Origin: Stictocephala bisonia
Taxonomy: Eukaryota > Arthropoda > Insecta > Hemiptera > Membracidae
Direction: 5' to 3'
NCBI GenBank assembly: GCA_035578905.1
Contig: JAQJVL010000279.1
Location: 1-64,000 of the forward strand
DNA: 64,000 nt
Shown: in pieces, positions 46,426 to 58,602 of the stretch
Layout of the letters: each line of letters begins with the position of its first letter
Numbering within the stretch: the stretch's first letter is position 1
Position numbers and translations under genes: made by a program
The notes under the pieces: model-generated
The model's input: only the letters and a program-made list of their open reading frames with translations
Told to the model about the DNA's origin: nothing
Database searches by the model: none

Positions 46426-46575
46426 TTACAAAGCGCTATACCTGTCCTTCCTCAGTCGAGAAATCACATCTTCAACGGCTTTGTCCCCGACCTTGACAGA
46501 CAGCTCATAAAAACCGGCACACTTCAAACGGGCCGTATTCTTTCCCAAAAGCAAGACAAAATTAAAAAATCCCAT
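46426..46575 (-). CDS. Unrecognised 49-codon ORF, possible terminal exon or small protein
   Basis: An ATG at 46575 opens 49 codons to TAA. The peptide contains FVLLLGKNTARLKCAGFYEL and, farther on, VKVGDKAVEDVISRLRKDR. Codons are mixed and GC-richer than the flanks, with no low-complexity stretch, which looks more protein-like than the other short ORFs here. I do not recognise a family. It lies 3.2 kb downstream of the MEX-3 stop on the same strand, so it could be a separate small gene, an exon, or chance inside a long 3' UTR. Confidence 0.3.
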   Translation of the reverse strand: MGFFNFVLLLGKNTARLKCAGFYELSVKVGDKAVEDVISRLRKDRYSAL

Positions 46576-49500
46576 TTTGAATTATTGTTTTGGTTTTTTT
46601 AATTTTTACCAATAACCCTAATCCAGGAATTTATAATTTAATAAAAATTACATACAATAAAAGTAGTTAAAACAAGAACATGTGATTTCTGTTGAGAAGG
46701 GCAGACGGTTAGGCTCTATGAGAACGGAAGCGAATTGTTTGAATAGTCAAAGAGTTTGACTGTACCAAGCTCGGCAAACTTACTCTGATCTTAAGCTGAA
46801 TGATTTTCAAGCGATTTTATAAGGTTACAATTCACTAGAATGCTTCTACTATTTTCTACTTGCACTTCTAATACCTTCTATTCTATAATATGCGAAATGT
46901 TTTTAAAGGTCAAACATCTGAAATGGTTTTTACTGTTGTCGGGCGTTCAGTCTTTGGCGATTTAACGTTTTATCAAATCCAACACATTTTCTTTTCATAA
47001 TTTTAAACAAACATTTTAAATAATAAAACTTTAATTAGTTAATAACGTTTTAGATAGATAAATATAATCTTAAAGTTACTTTTAAGCTTAGGAATGTGTA
47101 ATATACATACATTTTTCGCCAGACAACAGCAATTACCAAACACCCAAAATTTTAAATTTAAGGCAAAAGTATGACCGTGCACCCCTTGCCAGCGAACAGC
47201 CCCAGGGCTTATACTGTGTGATTGTCAGAGAAGCCTGTAGAAGCCCAGGAACTGGGCTGAGGGCAAGGGGCGACGACCCAGAACACAGGAGATACCAACA
47301 CTGAAACACGCTGAATAGAACAGTTTATATATTTGTAATAATAATATAATTAATCTGTGGATAGTGAGCAGTGGGGCCCGGCCTGTTATTGCAGGATGGC
47401 CGAGCCAGGAGCCAGACGACGGGGGCGGGCAGAACGAATGTCCTTGGTTAACACAAAATATACGCCCCCGGCGCCTGAGCACCGTCGGCGTATAAATTTT
47501 ACATTATAAATACTTAAGTATTAATATTTAATGTACAATGTAATAAATTATGTATTTAAGTAATGAAAAACAGCCCCCGGATAAGCGGGGGTATTAATTT
47601 AAAATAAAAAAATTTTCTATAAGATTTTAAGTTACTTTATTTAAATATATTAGTAATATATAATTAGGCCTGGACCTATTTTTATCTCTTAGACAAATGT
47701 ATATAAATAACAATTCTAAAGAAGTCATTAACTACATCAGTCGAAAGCTAGCTACAATACATGACTCCACTCCAATTGTGTTCCCAGCTACATGCAAATT
47801 CTCTTACATAGTGGTGGTGTGGTTATGTTATTGCATCAACTGAACCGAATTAATTACAGTATAACAATACAACAACTAACTAATTAAAGAACACAAATAT
47901 TTGTTATTGAAAATGATTGCTTAACATTTCCCTATCCTTGTAGAGTGGCTGGACAAACCTGGCTGTCTAGGAGGTTAAAGGACGTTGAGGGAATACAAGT
48001 CTAATCCAACCACTCTTACACAAACATCAAGCCATGCACATCTACTTCTACACTTAAAGTGCCAATAAAATTATAATTTAAACAACAAAACAGCAAATTT
48101 CCTTTCGTAAACTACTAAAAATTTCAAACTTAAAAAGAAAGAACAGGAAGACCAAAAGTCGGAAACACACAGACACCTTTCAACTCCTCAGGGCCTTCTT
48201 GAGCAGACTAACAGAAAAAATAGCTTCTTCATTTCTCTAGATATTTTTTTAGATTTTTCAGTTTATAACTACTTATACAATAAAGTATCGTCATATAATA
48301 TATAATAGGATTGTAATAAAATAGAAAAAAGACTATACCATTAAAGTTAGTTATTACTAATACTCTCCACTCGAATTGTGCATTTGTGGGTGGGAAACAA
48401 ATATATACCTCTAGTACAAACTGCAGTGCAGCCAACATAATAAAACAAAATGTCAACAACACAACTAAACCTATCAACTAGCAACTGACGGCAGCTTGTA
48501 CAAACAAATCACATATCGACTAAGATAAAAAAATAAATTCTAAGAAACTTTTGTCATTTTATCAAAACTAGAAAACAAAATATATATAAGAAATTAATAT
48601 GTAAAAACGCTTAAAACTACAGCAATAAAACTTTTCCTAAAATAAGAAATACAACAAAAATATACAAATCACCGTAATTTTACATTTGAAAATAGTCTTT
48701 AAAGTGAAAACAAAATTCAACTATGACAAGAGCCCTGGGTGGGTAGCTTAACACTAATGTTACATAGATATAGAACATTTATAATATTATCAATAATTAA
48801 TTATTTTCTCTTATATAAAAAGTAAACAAATACTGGAAAAAATACGATCTTTGTTTATATAATGAGGCATTTTACACGGGGACAGTGGGGTGCAGGGCAA
48901 AGTTCTGGCCTTGTGGTCGTCTAATCTAACAGAGACACGTTAAAAGGGTTCGGCCCGTAGTTCTGTGGACATCTCACTTGTACCAGTGTATAGTTGTATG
49001 TGGAATGCTGTGTGATCTCTTGGAGCTCTTCGTTGCCCTGACCTGAGTGTGTTAATGATTATATCATACTGGCCAGAAATTACAATTGCAGTGTCAATTA
49101 CAGATTTGTTTGCTTCATATAAACGAACTGTGAAATATTCCATAAAATGTAGTGAGATGTTCCACACCTTTGTTCACCGGGATTCCACGGACCGAAAGCA
49201 TAACTAAAGGAACCGCTAAGAAAAGCTCAAAACAAATTTGCGACTACAATAATAAAAGCCAAGGAACACTACAACGCCGGGGTCTATCTACCGTATAAAA
49301 TTTGCTTGTCGCTAAACACATAGAAATGTATCAATATACAAAGGTTCGTTGACTTATGGCTATCGAATATCACAAATTAAAATTTCACATTGGTGGGATG
49401 TTGACTGGACTACTAATGATTGCAGTCTATGAGAAGGAATGCTCAAACAACTCATAACGTTTTGTATAAAAAGGATTGCATCGCTTGTATTAAAATGTAC

Positions 49501-49817
49501 GAGTCCAGCAGGTCTCGTAAGAAGTGGCAGTTTTAGAAATCACAGCCGGTTACCGACCCCCACTGTCCCTCGCGGAGGGCAGAGTCAATTGCCTCTGTCT
49601 AAGCACCTTGAGTGTCTCTGGCGGCATCGCGAACACTGGTAAAATTAAATCAAAGCTGGGTCCGTATAGAAACAGAGATCAAACATCGTTACAAAAATAG
49701 GAAAACAATATCGGAAAAATCCGTACACTAAATATAAAAACAACTGAAAACGTTAACATAAAAAAGATAACATAAAAATATACATAGAATAATTTACTCT
49801 GTTTCGTTGTTGTACAT
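46576..49817 (-). other. Downstream flank, probably including the 3' UTR of the MEX-3 gene
   Basis: There is no convincing coding region; ORFs at 47225-47482, 48229-48477, 48940-49167 and 49679-49930 lack domains. Two structured spots occur: tatacgcc/ggcgtata at 47459-47495, and a 6-bp GC hairpin cccccg-gataag-cggggg at 47574-47591. Part of this stretch should be transcribed as 3' UTR, but I cannot place its end. Confidence 0.4.
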
Positions 49818-50788
49818 TTAGGAGAAAATGCGAATGGCTTGGAGGACCGTTTGATGGCAGACTGGGCAGGAGGGGTCGGGTCCGGAGCAGAGGCGGGTCG
49901 CACACTCGTAGCAGAAGAGGTTGTGGCCACATGGTACGAGGGCGGCTGTTACTTCCCGGTCGCCACAGACATGACAGTCCCGCTTGCCTGAGAGACTTTC
50001 TGCAGGCGAGGTGGAGTGAGGCGGTGACGGTCGGGCGCTGAAGGACCAAATGCTGCTGGATGCTGTAGGAGAGTCGCCAATGCCTTCGTCACGGTCAAGG
50101 GATGTCCCCCATATGGATCCAAGGTCACCGAGTCCAGTAGTCCCTGAGCCTGAAGAGCTTGAGGAAGCCGAGCTACAACCAGAGCTACCGCTCAGAGCAG
50201 AAGGGAAAACTACGTTATCTGCGGGTAGGTTGTCCATGTAACTAAACAGGCTGCCGAAACCAGACTTGTAGACAGAGTTGAGCAGAGATCCAGTGTCCGG
50301 CGTGAGGAAAGAGTCAGTGAACAGAGAATCGGGCATATTGCCGGTGCCTGTACGCACAGCGATGTGAGCTTCAATTTCCCGCTTGGCAGCCTCAACGCTT
50401 TCTGGCAGTCCAGTCACATCAAACACAGGTTCCTTGTCCCGGGAGGGCGTCACTATGTAGGTATGTGTCTGGTGCTGGATGCGCTTGATGGTGGCTCCCT
50501 TGGGTCCGACTACGAGCCCAACAACTCTGTAGGGCACGCGGACTTGGATGGTGACATGTCCTGGTACGTTAGCTGGTGGGCCAGGGGGGGACAGTGATCC
50601 ACCTCCTGATAGATTATTCTTCCTCGACGCTCGGATCTGACTAAAATGCTCTGCTGCTGATAAGATCTCCCTCTTGGCCTTGGCGACATCTTCCTTGCGG
50701 CCCGTCACCACGAACACAGGCTCCTCACCTCGTACTGGAGTCTTGATGTAAGTGTTGGTCTTGGCTCTCAATGCCTTGATCTTGCAAC
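49818..50788 (-). CDS. mex-3: MEX-3 family KH/RING protein, last coding exon
   Basis: RNA-binding protein of the MEX-3 family; family members bind mRNAs through two KH domains to repress translation, and the C-terminal RING can give E3 ubiquitin-ligase activity. The exon starts after the acceptor ttgtgttgcag with a split Gly codon. It begins mid KH1 ([20 protein letters not shown], then [20 protein letters not shown]). KH2 lies at about residues 78-145 ([20 protein letters not shown], the GPKG loop, [19 protein letters not shown]). A Ser/Gly-rich linker with SIWSFS follows. The last ~55 residues are a C3HC4 RING ([28 protein letters not shown]) ending LQAIRIFS, and the stop is at 49818-49820. 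The exon or exons coding the N-terminus and first half of KH1 were not found on this strand up to 64000, so the intron is at least 13 kb. In Tribolium, mex-3 acts in head patterning by repressing caudal (established knowledge). Confidence 0.95.
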
Positions 50789-51249
50789 CTGCAACACAAG
50801 AAAAATCTGCTTTACGGAAGGTATATAATCAACACATAAAGGACTAGATAAATTACATTCATACATCGGATAAAAGAATTGGATACATACAGTAAGAGGA
50901 AAATCAGTTGTTAAAACAATATTTTAATTACTTCATAAAACCAATTATTTCTAATATAATTTTTAAACGCTTGGGAGTAAAACACAATTAATTAATTTAT
51001 ATAATACAATCGAACACACATACGTACGATGGATTAAATAACAAGTGGCGAATGATAATAATTATAAAGGTGTACGAACACAAAACGTTGAATTTTCAAC
51101 CATTCCTACACAAAGATTGCTATAGAAGAGGCAGCAGAAAACAAAAAAGCCCTACTCATATTATACTAACACAGCATGCTTTACACGTGGAGGTCGATCC
51201 ATTTTGAAAAACATCAGTCGAGCAGTGGGAAGGACAAAAAATGCTTAAC
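50789..51249 (-). other. Start of the intron upstream of the MEX-3 exon
   Basis: The splice acceptor is ttgtgttgcag at 50789-50799. The rest is AT-rich and has no coding signal. Confidence 0.6.
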
Positions 51250-51455
51250 TGCAGAAGTGGATATTGAAACAAAAGCTGCGGTCCGGCCAGCGGCCTTCGC
51301 CATTACCTTGACGGGGCTCTGAACTTGTCCATATATCGCTTTGTAGTCTGGGTCTGCGCGGCGCGCAGGAAACGACTCCTCTCTCCCGTGCGCTCTGCTC
51401 AGAACTGTGGAATGTCCGGCGCACTCACACGCCGCTCTCACCCCACAAGAGCACG
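51250..51455 (-). promoter_or_regulatory. CpG-rich patch, possible alternative first exon or promoter
   Basis: The sequence has dense CpG (gcgcggcgcgcagg, gtccggcgcactcacacgcc) in otherwise AT-rich DNA. A donor-like caag|gtaatg lies at 51307/51306 on the minus strand, 5' of the MEX-3 exon. An open frame of 45 codons leads to it, but its phase does not fit the MEX-3 exon (phase 0 against phase 1). It could therefore be a non-coding first exon or a promoter, not a coding one. Confidence 0.35.
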
Positions 51456-54400
51456 ATAACTAATTGATCGCAGAATAAAATACTTAAGGCTCTAGCAGAT
51501 TTGTTATACTCAAGACAATGACCATAAAAAAAACTGACGAATATGGATTTCGAATTAGTGTTTGTGAGCAAATATTAGCTGGTGGTTAACTGCTGATCCA
51601 GTTTAAAAATTGTTTAAACTATGATTTAGATCGAACTGAGAACTTATTATTTGGCTGGGTCCATCTAGCTTCGGATCAACAACCGTTTATATTGAAGATA
51701 GTGCTGGATAAATGGCAAAGCCCAAGGATACATTCCTGCTGATAGATAAACAGCAACATTCAGAGGATGTTTATTGGATACTTTTCTTTAGAATTAATAA
51801 GGGAAGTTTTATTTTGAGTTATTAATAAGTACATAAATCGGATTAATGATATGCGAAGTGGCAGTGATAAACCTTCAATTGAAGGCCAGCGGTAAACACA
51901 AGTTTCTTAACGGTATCAAGAGAAGTTCTAAAATGGGATGTGAAGAGAGGAATGAAAATGAAATGCTCAGTGGACAGTGAACTAACGCTGCCACCTAGAT
52001 TACGTCGATCGATTTGTCACCGATAATTGTAAGGCACTGGCGTTAACCTCCACCAAGGTCGTGGCGTCTCATTGTATGCAGACTTTCCCAAACAAAGGAA
52101 CAGACTCTGTTGTTACCGACCAATCAAGTTTGACTCAACTGCATGACATACGTTGGTGATGCTAATTGAATTTCCCAAAGTGATAGAACGCACCCAAAGC
52201 AAAGGGCAACGCACATTGAGGAATAACCATTTACGCAGTAGGTTTAGACGATTAATTCACTTATTAAAAGGTAATTTGCCTTGTAATACTGTATATTCAA
52301 TAGCGGCCATGATCATAAACAAGTTACGAAGATCCACAAGATACTTAAATCTGTCGCTAAATAAAGACAAAAACAGTTATGCGTGAGGGTCAACTTCTGT
52401 TTCTAAGGAGATTCAAATAATTTACCTGCTTAAAGCAGATCCTCAAACCAGCAGACGCATCTGCGAGTGTAATTGGGGTAATACTAACAGATAATGCTGT
52501 TTTTGCAAATTGTTCGGCTGTCACATAATCAGTATTGATAAGGCTGAGGTGCGACTCATACAGTATAAAAGGTGAACTTGATGTCAAGGACACCCAAGCA
52601 CGTGGGCCGCTTCACTTTCACAGTGACGCAACTGGACTCTTCCTGCGCCACCTCCTAGTGTATCGGAAACGACTTCAGAATTTACATAATCATTAACACA
52701 GCTACAGCAAAACTTCTGCATTTACCTTACTATAAAGAAACAAACGTCAATTGTTTATAATATAAATTATAATAATATTTTACATCTTCCAGTAGTTTTA
52801 ATCTTACCAATAGTGAATTTAGCACAGCATTAGAAACAAGAGGCAGAACATTGGCAAAAATTGTAACCACAGCACAAAACCTCAACAAAAGACAAAGTGT
52901 CCTCCAAAGCAACATTCCGGTTGCCTAGTTTTTACCAGTCGTCCATAATGCATGAGGGTCCGCTAGAGTGGGGGTTATGTAACGCAATGTCACCCAAGTG
53001 GATCGGAGCGGGAGGCCGAGATAAGCCCGAAACTGGAACAATGGCTAACTGGCTGAGACGGATAAATTTGAATAATTTATGTGGGACTGATTGGTTACAT
53101 CTTGGAAATTCCTAAACCAAATAGTATCGGTAGCGTTCCACAGGCAGTGGATTCTCCATTTAATCCGGTCACAACATCTGAGAAAACTCCAGACCTTGGG
53201 ATTAATTGGTTATGTTAACTTGGAATCAATGAGTTTCAGAGTACTTATGTCTGCTCTTGTGTCTTGATCAATATAACACATAAAGACGTGTGTGTGGCTG
53301 GAAGTTTAAGTCCATGACATGAGATGAAATTCCAATCTGACAATCCTTGTCCAAGATTCTAATCTAAGCCAGATATATGCTTAAATGTATTACGATCTAA
53401 AGATAAGCGTGAACTTGGATTATACATTTAGTTTGAAAGCTGGCAGCTGTTTAAATGTTTTAATAACTACAATGATCGACCGCTACTCAGCCTGCAGAAC
53501 TGTCTCCATCAGTCTCCTGTTCATTATTGATCTCTCCTGAGACCATTGAGTGATAACTGCCGGATTATCGTAAATATTCTGTATTCGGAAGTCATTGCAT
53601 ATATTTTTTTTAATGTTCCTCCAAATAAACAAAAGCCCCAGCTATTTCAGGCGACTTGCTTATTTTTGTCTATCTAATGCAAAACTAGTAAAAGTTCACC
53701 TCAGTGCGGCTATGAACCCGGCAGTGGGCAATGTACTGCAATTAAAATATTTGGCAGGTATGAAATAGTCATGCTAAAACTGTATCTGGAGGCAGTACAA
53801 TGTGAGAGTAAAAGTAATCTAGCCTCATCGCTGTTATTTGGCGACATGCCAAGAGCAAGATCCTCTGTCTGCGCCGAGTGACCGGCAAATATCGTCGACC
53901 TTCCATGCACCTGTACTAACTTTAGCCAGGATTCCGCGACCCATGCACTTCGGGAGCCTTGACGTGCACAGAGCTATAAATAACACGCACTTTCTTGATT
54001 GATCACGCAGAGAATCTCTTCCTTTGCCAACACCACTCCAGGGACAGATGCCGAATATAGCACGCACTTTCATGAATAAATAGCGTTTTATAATTTTTAC
54101 GATAAATGCCAATTATCATTTACGAGAATTTACATCTACGATATTTGTATCATACCAATTAATTATTCATGCAGATGAGTTGATTAAGTTATTAATTAAA
54201 CAGTGTCGTGTCCAGCAAGGAGAAATCGTCTATTCACATAAATTCTGACTACGTTCTATTTATAATACTTCTATTATATTAACCTCATACTCTTTTAAAT
54301 CAATCAAAATAATGTGAATGATGTTTAGGCTCAAAGGTTAATGCAAGTGAGCCTTCTGTTAGTGTCCGTAAAACACTAGGAAACAATTTCATCACAACCC

Positions 54401-55027
54401 CCAAAATCCGAAAAAAAACTGCAGCGTAGTTGGATTTGAAAACTTATGTTCAGGGACGAAGACATGGGCATTTTCCTGCCTCAAGATAAACCCTTACATA
54501 AAAATGGGTTTATCGTTAGCTATGTTTCACGATTCATTTTTTAACAAGCTCGAAGCAATTAAAATACATTGTTTTAAGGACTAGAATATACGTAGCACTG
54601 ACGACTAGCCACCGTGATACAATTGGGCTTCTGGAGTGCACAAGACCAGTTTGTTTACTCTATGCAGCCTCTGTAAATGGGCCACCGGGATTTAAAAGGT
54701 TTTCAACTGCCACCCTCGGCCTTGAATATGTCCAAAAATAGCTTCTTCCCCTCCGAGGTTCAAGGTCAGAAAACAGCTGCTAGACCCATGATGGGAGCAT
54801 TTCTGGGAATTGCATAGCCTTTGCATTCATATTACCACCCTGTGGTACCTGCACAAGTTAGGCTTTCTGTTCATGTCATTAAACAGAGAAAGGATAACAA
54901 ATGTTGTGTAATGATGGTATGGTAAATGGCACATACAGTAATTTCTGAAAGTGAACTGATATTTATATCAGTCGAAATAAGTCTTATCGTGGTAGTTTAT
55001 CACTACAACAAACCAGGCGATGATTTA
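51456..55027. other. Probable intronic or intergenic DNA, nothing recognised
   Basis: ORFs at 52153-52386, 52390-52593, 52730-52915, 52897-53115, 53710-53910 and 53834-54112 are short, overlap on opposite strands and show no domains. GC-richer patches near 51960-52130, 53840-54050 and 54600-54850 could be cis-regulatory, but I see no specific motif to cite. The stretch probably lies in the large MEX-3 intron. Confidence 0.4.
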
Positions 55028-55804
55028 AGCCGCGTTTACAACGAAGTTGACAACCTAAAGCTGCTAACCTTTTTGGATAGTTCGGTGTAAACGCAACGGC
55101 AACTCGCTAGGTTGGCAATGAATTTTAGAGGTTGACAACCAAAATTTTGGTTGCCAACTCATTCCCGCAAGGAATCGGTAAAGATCACATGAGACCTCTT
55201 CCTCCATTTCCTCCCTGTACATACATAAACTCCTATCACTCATTCGTCTGGTGTGATATACACATTCATGCGTGCTATTGAATTGTTAAATTGTTCTATT
55301 TCTGATACAATGAATGACGAAAGCCAATTGAACTGGGATCAAGACTTAGCGACAAAACTAATAGTTTTGTATCGTGATAATTCGGGTTTGTGAGATCAAG
55401 CCATGCCGCAATATAAAGATAAAAACCTAAAACATTACGCGTGGAACGAAATTTTTCCTTTGGTAAAGAATTTTATAACAATTTTTCAACTAACTGACCG
55501 AAAGGAAAAGGGTAAATCGGCGTGGGAACTGACGGGACTAAAAGAAAGTAGTGATTTACGGTTCACTGATGTAAATTTAAATAAATACAAATATAAATTT
55601 AACTATAGTTTAATTAAAACTCATCATATTTTAATGAAACTTTGCAGATTAGTATTTGACGTGTTTTATCATGAATTTTAAATATCCTTTCATATAAATA
55701 TTTATATTTAGTATTTTTTTATAAAAGGATGGCAACCAATATGTGCAAGACGAATTAATGTTTGGTTGCCAACTCAGGTTGTAAACTCCGGTGTAAACCC
55801 GGCT
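55028..55804 (+). mobile_element. PIF/Harbinger-like non-autonomous element
   Basis: 777 bp flanked by the 3-bp direct repeat TTA (55025-55027 and 55805-55807), the target type of PIF/Harbinger. The 28-bp terminal inverted repeats begin agccgcgtttacaacg and, inverted, agccgggtttacaccg, with four mismatches. Subterminal copies of ggttgccaac-like motifs occur on both sides, including a near-perfect palindrome at 55130-55162. It carries a relic of a MADF gene and no transposase. Confidence 0.85.
55310..55681 (+). pseudogene. MADF-domain (Myb/SANT-like) gene relic
   Basis: From the ATG at 55310 the frame reads MNDESQLNWDQDLATKLIVL, then YRDNSGL, a TGA at 55391-55393, then DQAMPQYKDKNLKHYAWNEI. 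This matches the first two helices of the MADF domain, where a Trp normally follows the Leu, so the stop is most simply a Trp-to-stop change. After AWNEI the family pattern fades (KSAWELTGLKESSDLRF). MADF or Myb-like DNA-binding proteins are the second protein of PIF/Harbinger transposons, consistent with the flanking TIRs. Confidence 0.75.
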
Positions 55805-58012
55805 TTAGGCGTCACTACTAAGTATTTGTGGTACCACAAAGAAGCCAATTTGCGAACACAAACCCATAGCGAGCAGTAGCCGTGGACAGGTTCCCTTCCG
55901 ATCTACTAGGCAGCATTGAGTGTACTACTCACTAACCACTTCTCAGGTGTCTTATCTCTAGGCTCCGGCCTTTGTCGAGGAGCGGCACACCTGGCTTCTA
56001 AAAACACCACCACTCAAACTGAGATGCGGGTTACTTAAGTAGCCGGCGAATTGTTCCGAAAGAAAACGGTAGTCATAAGCTCTCACATCGTGTTAAATAC
56101 TGTTACTGATTGTACAAAACTATTTTCTAACTTCTCTTCGAGATAAAAAAAGAACTGAAAACAATCAACGATAAGCGAATTCCAGATATCTTATCTTTGT
56201 AAAGCCGAGCTTCCGTCTTGTTTGCAATCAACCAACTATGAAGCTCAACTGACGCAACTAAAGAACCTCAAGAATGATTTTATCTAAAGTACGCTTTATT
56301 GTAAAGCATCATCCAACAAACAGTGAGATGGAGGCTTGCACTGAATGGAACAGAGTACATCACAACGATTGACGGTAGCCATTATTGGAGTGGGGGAGAT
56401 TAATGGACCATGAATAGGGGGAGGTGTTGAACTCTAGAGCAGGGCTTATTTGCAAATTAGAAACTTTTATTGATAATGATAAAAAATGTGCTCTTTTGAT
56501 ATTACTACTGTCATAAAAATGCTTATGTAAAATAAGAATAAAGTATAACCACACAAAACGAAAAAAACGGTTACTGCGCAGAATACTACTTATCAGTAGT
56601 TTTAATCAACTATAAGTTATTTCTATAAGTAATCAACAATTAATTTTAGTTGGATAGCTTAATCAATACTTGGGTAGGCATAAATAGTTGACATGGTTTG
56701 TTGAACAATTCTATTTGTGGATTGGCAAGTTTCCATAAAAAGGATTGAGGATAAATTAAATTTGAACCCTTAATGCCGTAAACCCTCAGAATACGCTCTA
56801 GAAACCAATGGACAAACTTGACGAAGTGTACAGTAGGTTCACGGACCATTCCCACACACAAGTGGAGTAGAGTGGTAGTAGAGATACGGCAGGGACAGGT
56901 CAAGCAAATAATACAGAACTTCTAACTCAACATCACAGATGTGTACAGTGATAGGTCTATCCAATTCGGAAAAATATAAAGCAATATAATATTATAGAGG
57001 ATTATTCAGTATAAAACACCCTCCCAAATATCTAGCTACATCGATGATCCCTTCATTTTTAAATAACAACAACCTTAGCAATGAGAGTACTGTGAAACTA
57101 CACCGCTGTGTACACTTCTAGAAATCCTGACACACATCGTATATTCTTGGCGTTTCCATTGACTATCAAACTGAAGGGAAATGTTTAGCACCAGGATAGC
57201 GAGCTGACAAAGGAAATTATGTGAATTTACGACGCAGATCCGTACCGGTGGAAGTCCAGCGGCGGACTGGTGCAGCAGGACTGGCCTAGCCTTGGCAGTA
57301 ACCTCGCGAGTTCATGTACCCACCACCTCTCCCGGTAAACGACCACCGCCGACCTTCACCACGAGACTTGAGGAACTCAACTTGATTCAGTTGACAAGTT
57401 ACGATCTTGCCTAACAAGTAAATTATGAACGGGCGATAAATGTATGTCGTAGACACATGTCCAATCTGATTGTTGAAAAAACAAAGTGTACCTTGTCCGC
57501 CGAATGTACGCACATTTAACAAATGTGACAAGAGCTATATTGGCCTTTGTAATACTGGAGAGTTATGTCTTACTATTGCAGAGAAATCATCGTCATTTTT
57601 CAAACTTCTCTGACTATAAATAACCATAATAGCTGAGGAAAATAATGTATATTTAGTAAATACAGTTGAAGAAATAGGAACGGCTTGGCGGTTTAGGAAA
57701 CGGCCACATTAAGAAAAACGAAGGTAACACTGGAGGCTCATCTGTTTATGAAAATTATTTTCAAAATGTTGGAGATAAATGAGAGAGAAATAAAGGAGGG
57801 CAAGCAGCGGCACTAGGACAGAGTATTTCATTATTGTCAATTACTGTATGACGGAAGGAGTAAGACAGTGGGGGGTTGAAGTGGGGGTGGGCCGCTCCCG
57901 ACTGCACTATCGATCGCTGCAGTGCCCAGCCCAGCCGCGCCAGCCACGTGGCACGCAGTTCATCCCCGGTCAAATCGATAGCACGCACCCCATCAACCAA
58001 AACACGACTGGT
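55805..58012. other. Intergenic or intronic, nothing recognised
   Basis: The ORFs at 56360-56554, 56646-56903 and 57286-57531 have no domains. GC-rich patches at 57230-57370 and 57865-58000 stand out but are not clearly coding on either strand. Confidence 0.4.
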
Positions 58013-58602
58013 GCGGATACTGGACATAGGGGTTACGACACTAACACACTACTCATACACACTACTCATACAGAATCGTGCGGATACTGGACATAGGGGT
58101 CACGACACCAACACACTACTCATACAGTCGTGCGGATACTGGACATAGGGGTCACGACACTAACACACTACTCATACAGAATCGTGCGGATACTGGACAT
58201 AGGGGTCACGACACCAACACACTACTCATACAGTCGTGCGGATACTGGACATAGGGGTCACGACACTAACACACTACTCATACAGAGTCGTGCGGATACT
58301 TGAGATAGGGGTCACGACACCAACACACTACTCATACAGTCGTGCGGATACTGGTCATAGGGGTCACGACATTAACACACTACTCATACAGAGTCGTGCG
58401 GATACTTGAGATAGGGGTCACGACACTAACACACTACTCATACAGTCGTGCGGATACTGGTCATAGGGGTCACGACACCAACACACTACTCATACAGTCG
58501 TGCGGATACTTGAGATAGGGGTCACGACACCAACACACTAATCATACAGAGTCGTGCGGATACTGGTCATAGGGGTCACGACACCAACACACTACTCATA
58601 CG
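58013..58602. repeat. 52/55-bp minisatellite, about 11 copies
   Basis: The unit is gtgcggatactggacatagg, then ggtcacgacacyaacacact, then actcatacag, followed by tc (52 bp) or aatc/agtc (55 bp). Short and long units alternate irregularly. The variants tggacat, tggtcat and tgagat appear in clusters, showing block copying. Confidence 0.94.

Noticed and set aside
51214..51441. 75-codon minus-strand ORF as the missing N-terminal MEX-3 exon
   Set aside because: It lacks the KH1 first-half sequence, and the donor-like site is in phase 0 whereas the MEX-3 exon needs phase 1.
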